From Grammothele lineata (taxonomy: Eukaryota; Basidiomycota; Agaricomycetes; Polyporales; Polyporaceae): a stretch of DNA of 64,000 bases. The translations under genes and the position numbers were made by a program. The notes under the pieces were generated by a model. That model did no database searches. It was not told where the DNA came from and saw only the letters and a list, made by a program, of their open reading frames with translations. Shown here in pieces: positions 61,637-64,000 of the stretch; the first letter of the stretch is position 1, and each line of letters opens with the position of its first letter. The DNA is taken from contig NDFF03000080.1 of the NCBI GenBank assembly GCA_002150815.3, positions 62,001 through 126,000 on the forward strand, read 5' to 3'.

Positions 61637-61976
61637 CATACCATGTTTCTCTTGGATGTCTCGCAGGGCGCCTGCCCACGAGGTGCACCGAGTTTGACTT
61701 ACTTTACTAATTATGTGTAATACAAGTGAAATTTCGGTCTTATGCTATATTCACTGCGTGTCTCTGTGCTGTACGGCTCTACCTACGGGTCTTTACGGAT
61801 CCAGATCTCCGGATACGGATCCTGTGCGGCTCGACCTGCGCCGCTCGGATCTGGATCTCCGGATACGGTTCCTCTGCCGGATCCGACCCGCGCGGATCTA
61901 GGTTGAGGGCTCGGACACGACTTGACCTGTAGGTCCGGCTCCGGATAACCTGTAGGTCGATCCGTGCTCAGCCTTA

Positions 61977-61984
61977 ATCCAGGT
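61977..61984. repeat. Right 8-bp target-site duplication (ATCCAGGT)
   Basis: Exact direct repeat of 55221-55228, adjoining the right inverted repeat of the hAT element. Confidence 0.95.
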
Positions 61985-62443
61985 TCATCTGTGCGAGCTC
62001 GTCGGGCGGCACGTCTCCATGAAGGTCACGTATGTCGAGGTGGTTCAAGTTGGGAAACGCAGCGTAGATCTCTCCGAGGCTGACCTCGTGGACGGTCCTG
62101 AGTGTGAGGAAGTGGACGTCTGGGAACACGAGCTCTTGACCACCGGAGTATTCGAGAGCATCATCGGACATGTCTGTCGATGGGATGGGCACGGTGGTAA
62201 GCTTTGGATAACGGTGGAGAATTTCCAAGACGTATGGGAAGGGATGAAAAACTTCGAAGGCAGGCGTGAACACTTCCCGCGAGGGTCCGTGCGTTCCCGA
62301 CCAGAAGTCTATAGCAACCTCCCTCAGCGGCGCTTGAATGTGGGCAACGAGTTCCGCAGTATGTTCTCCAAAGAAGGAGATACCGAGGCGTTGAAGAGTT
62401 CGATGGGATGCCACAGCGGAGTGGAGACCATGAGCGCCGAGTG

Positions 62444-62741
62444 TTGAGGTATTTCGTATCACGTGAACTAAAAGTCGAGTCACGGCGCGTTGCGTAAAAT
62501 TTTAGTTACCGTATATATAGTGCTTACATACTATTTTCTTTCCTTACGCGTTTGCCTCTGGCTACCATCGCAATCCCCCGCCCGACGCCCTAGCCATACG
62601 AGGACAAACCGACTACCATCCCCGCTCTTCCCCTTACCGTATAGACTCTCGGTAATCCCATCAGCGTTCCTCGCTCCTTCTCGCCGTCCGCCTCGCCCGA
62701 CTCGTCCGACGTTCCCCCGAGCGCCCGCTCATCAAACTTAA
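62444..62741. mobile_element. 298-bp insertion in F4 with imperfect 9-bp direct repeats
   Basis: CGCCGAGTG (62435-62443) and CACCGAGTG (62742-62750) flank the insert and differ at one base. The ends TTGAGG and CTTAA form only a weak inverted repeat. Removing the insert and one repeat joins the F4 frame (EGLFAL to AHGLHS). It is not an intron: it is far longer than introns here and lacks an AG acceptor. MITE-like origin is inferred. Confidence 0.65.
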
Positions 62742-63011
62742 CACCGAGTGCGAAAAGGCCCTCGCAATAATCGATCGTTAGATCATCTAATGATTGTGCG
62801 TTGCGGATCGTGCGAGCGAGTGAAACGGCGATTCGTCGCATTGTGGGTAACCATACTGGCTCCTCGGATCCATCGGATGAGCCGTCGTATACCGAGAGTG
62901 AGTCTTCACATTCCGAGAGCGAGTATTCACAGCTTGCAATGGATGAGTAGTCGTCTTCATAGTACTCCCCCGGAGCACACGATCTGTCTTCGTATGGGTC
63001 ATCAGGGCATC

Positions 63012-63310
63012 AGTAAAAAATCGCTCACCACTGTAGAACCATGTGGTCCATATAGTCGCTGTAGCGTTGTTGCAACCCCCCCTCTCTCACATGCGCTGTA
63101 GCCGCCCGCGCGCGTTCCGTAGGGCTCTGTAGCGCTTCGTAGCACTGGGTAGTTTCGCGCAGTCGCTGTGTTGGGCATTGTGATGCCAGATAGATAGCTA
63201 GGTTGTCGATAGAGTACACTATAGAGACCGTAGCTGGGGAACGGCAGGGGTTATTTGCCGGTAGAAACTACAAAGTTCATTGAAGGACGTTGACGGAAAC
63301 AAATAATGTT
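63012..63310. other. Sequence beyond the F4 break, no gene
   Basis: CTGTAGC words recur several times (for example near 63050, 63098 and 63127). This may be the end of another inserted element that removed or displaced the F4 N-terminus, but no matching end is visible within the window. Confidence 0.3.
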
Positions 63311-63647
63311 TTATAGGCTACGCAAGTACACGGCAATATGGTGATACACGATATAGGATAGGGAGGCACTATACAATCCGTACACACAACGGACACGGTT
63401 TGTACGCACGCAGAAAGCCACACCCGCCTTGCACGCTCTCTTCTTGCATGCTTCTCCTGCCCGCTCCTGCTCCCTTTGTAGCTGCTGCGTCTCCTCGCGC
63501 GAGCGGGTGACGCCCTCGAACTTCTTCCGCAACGCCTCAGACAATGCACGCACCTGGTTTGTAAGCTATCCTCCACGCGTCTTTATGTTCGTCACGATAT
63601 TCTAGGAGATTGAGTAGAAGCTGGTGCTCTGGCAGCGGCGGCGACAT
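63311..63647 (-). CDS. Small coiled-coil hypothetical protein
   Basis: ATG at 63647 reads MSPPLPEHQLLLNLLEYRDE, then a probable frame change or splice near 63560 leads into the open frame VRALSEALRKKFEGVTRSRE, a charged helical stretch with Cys residues, ending at 63311. No family is recognised. Such short charged proteins often accompany fungal transposable elements, which would fit its position next to the F4 break; this is inference. Confidence 0.35.
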
Positions 63648-64000
63648 CTTGGAGGTCCTATGACAGTAAGGCTCGTCTGAGCAGCCTCTTGTGCGGCGCC
63701 CATGCAGCGCTGAGAATGGTGCTGTGGATTATGGGCCTCGGCAGCAGGAAGGGGTTAGGGAAGCAGGGCGGCCGGTCGTAATGTTTGCGTCAGTATGAGC
63801 TAACCCAATGGTCGAGTGCAACACACCGAAGGGACTGGTACTGCTCTTGACATACTCATCCTCCGCTTGCATGATTGAGCGTGGGGGGCTGCGTGTCCGT
63901 GAGCGCGTTAATGGAGAGCGAGCTACAGTGCACGCACCTTACCTGTACTGGCTAGCGCTGCTTGGGCAAGAAGCGTTGCGGAGTCAGCGTGAACGGGGTT
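63648..64000. other. Right edge, nothing recognised
   Basis: No reading frame, RNA gene or repeat that I can support. Confidence 0.5.

Larger units (their letters stand above)
55229..61976. mobile_element. hAT-family DNA transposon carrying two genes, 6,748 bp
   Basis: Terminal inverted repeats TAAGGCTGAGCACGG (55229-55243 and, inverted, 61962-61976) are perfect over 15 bp. The target duplication ATCCAGGT is exact at 55221-55228 and 61977-61984; 8 bp is the hAT hallmark. Both subterminal regions (about 55240-55380 and 61795-61960) are filled with CGGATC, GATCCG and GGATCTAGGT words in both orientations, the usual layout of hAT transposase-binding sites. Inside are an intact hAT transposase (plus strand) and a second multi-exon gene (minus strand). 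The element sits in an exon of F-box paralogue F4. Perfect ends, exact target copies and open frames indicate a recent, possibly active insertion. Confidence 0.95.
54407..63011 (-). pseudogene. F-box-like paralogue F4, split by two insertions and lacking its 5' end
   Basis: In gene order, fragment A (about 63011-62742) holds DPYEDRSCAPGEYYEDDYSS and LTIDYCEGLFAL. Fragment B (62443-61977) holds LGISFFGEHTAELVAHIQAP and LNHLDIRDLHG. Fragment C (55228-54852) holds PTIWPALESLAGEVGVVYAL, and the last exon (54781-54407) holds LPSLTHLVLRIETP. A and B are separated by 298 bp, B and C by the 6,748-bp hAT element. Across each break the flanks join in frame after removing the insertion and one target copy. 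The F-box-like N-terminus (about 100 residues in F1) is missing left of DPYED; the sequence right of about 63012 is unrelated, so the rest may lie outside the window or be lost. Confidence 0.88.

Noticed and set aside
62444..62741. Intron interpretation of the 298-bp gap in F4
   Set aside because: No AG acceptor at the right place, much longer than other introns here, and flanked by direct repeats.
1..64000. CRISPR array, rRNA genes or bacterial-type operons
   Set aside because: No regular spaced repeats or rRNA sequence were seen, and gene structure is clearly fungal.

Overview
The window is nuclear DNA of a filamentous fungus, most likely an Agaricomycete (mushroom-forming basidiomycete) of polypore type. 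This is an inference from the many short introns of about 50-70 nt, TATA boxes 40-110 nt before start codons, GC-rich exons, and typical basidiomycete families: a HET-domain protein, an NRPS-like adenylating reductase, secreted S33/TAP hydrolases, F-box-like paralogues, a GH79 enzyme and a cytochrome P450. There are no operons. All exon limits were read by eye from GT-AG (or GC-AG) signals, reading frame and comparison of paralogues inside the window.

Layout. 1-2265 (-): HET-domain gene running off the left edge. 6189-10487 (+): NRPS-like A-T-R reductase. 10689-13148 (-) and 16632-18924 (-): two S33/TAP hydrolases flanking a YcaC-like isochorismatase-family gene (15547-16544, +). 19679-20846 (-): F-box-like gene with an apparent frameshift. 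22107-28359 (+): two tandem S33/TAP hydrolases in a duplicated unit of about 3.6 kb. 28517-35995: three F-box-like paralogues (-), with the 3' remnant of a further S33 copy between the first two. 36655-37190: GH79 fragment. 38728-43652 (+): P450 and intact GH79 gene. 43899-44861 (+): C2H2 zinc-finger gene. 46376-50743 (-): an uncharacterised gene cut by a 1,773-bp non-autonomous element. 54407-63011 (-): a fourth F-box paralogue cut by a 6,748-bp hAT transposon and a 298-bp insertion.

The most notable object is the hAT element at 55229-61976. It has perfect 15-bp terminal inverted repeats and a perfect 8-bp target duplication. Its 864-residue transposase reads intact through 12 exons. A second, divergently transcribed gene between the same ends reads open through 7 exons (572 codons in my model) and matches no family I know. 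The two genes share an upstream region of about 670 bp. Removing the element and one target copy restores the host gene's reading frame, so the insertion looks recent.

The second notable object is the element at 48550-50322. It has a 9-bp target duplication, long inverted ends built from irregular GGACGCC units, and no recognisable transposase. It also sits inside an exon. Together with the segmental duplications, the window shows a gene family neighbourhood shaped by local duplication and repeated transposon insertion.
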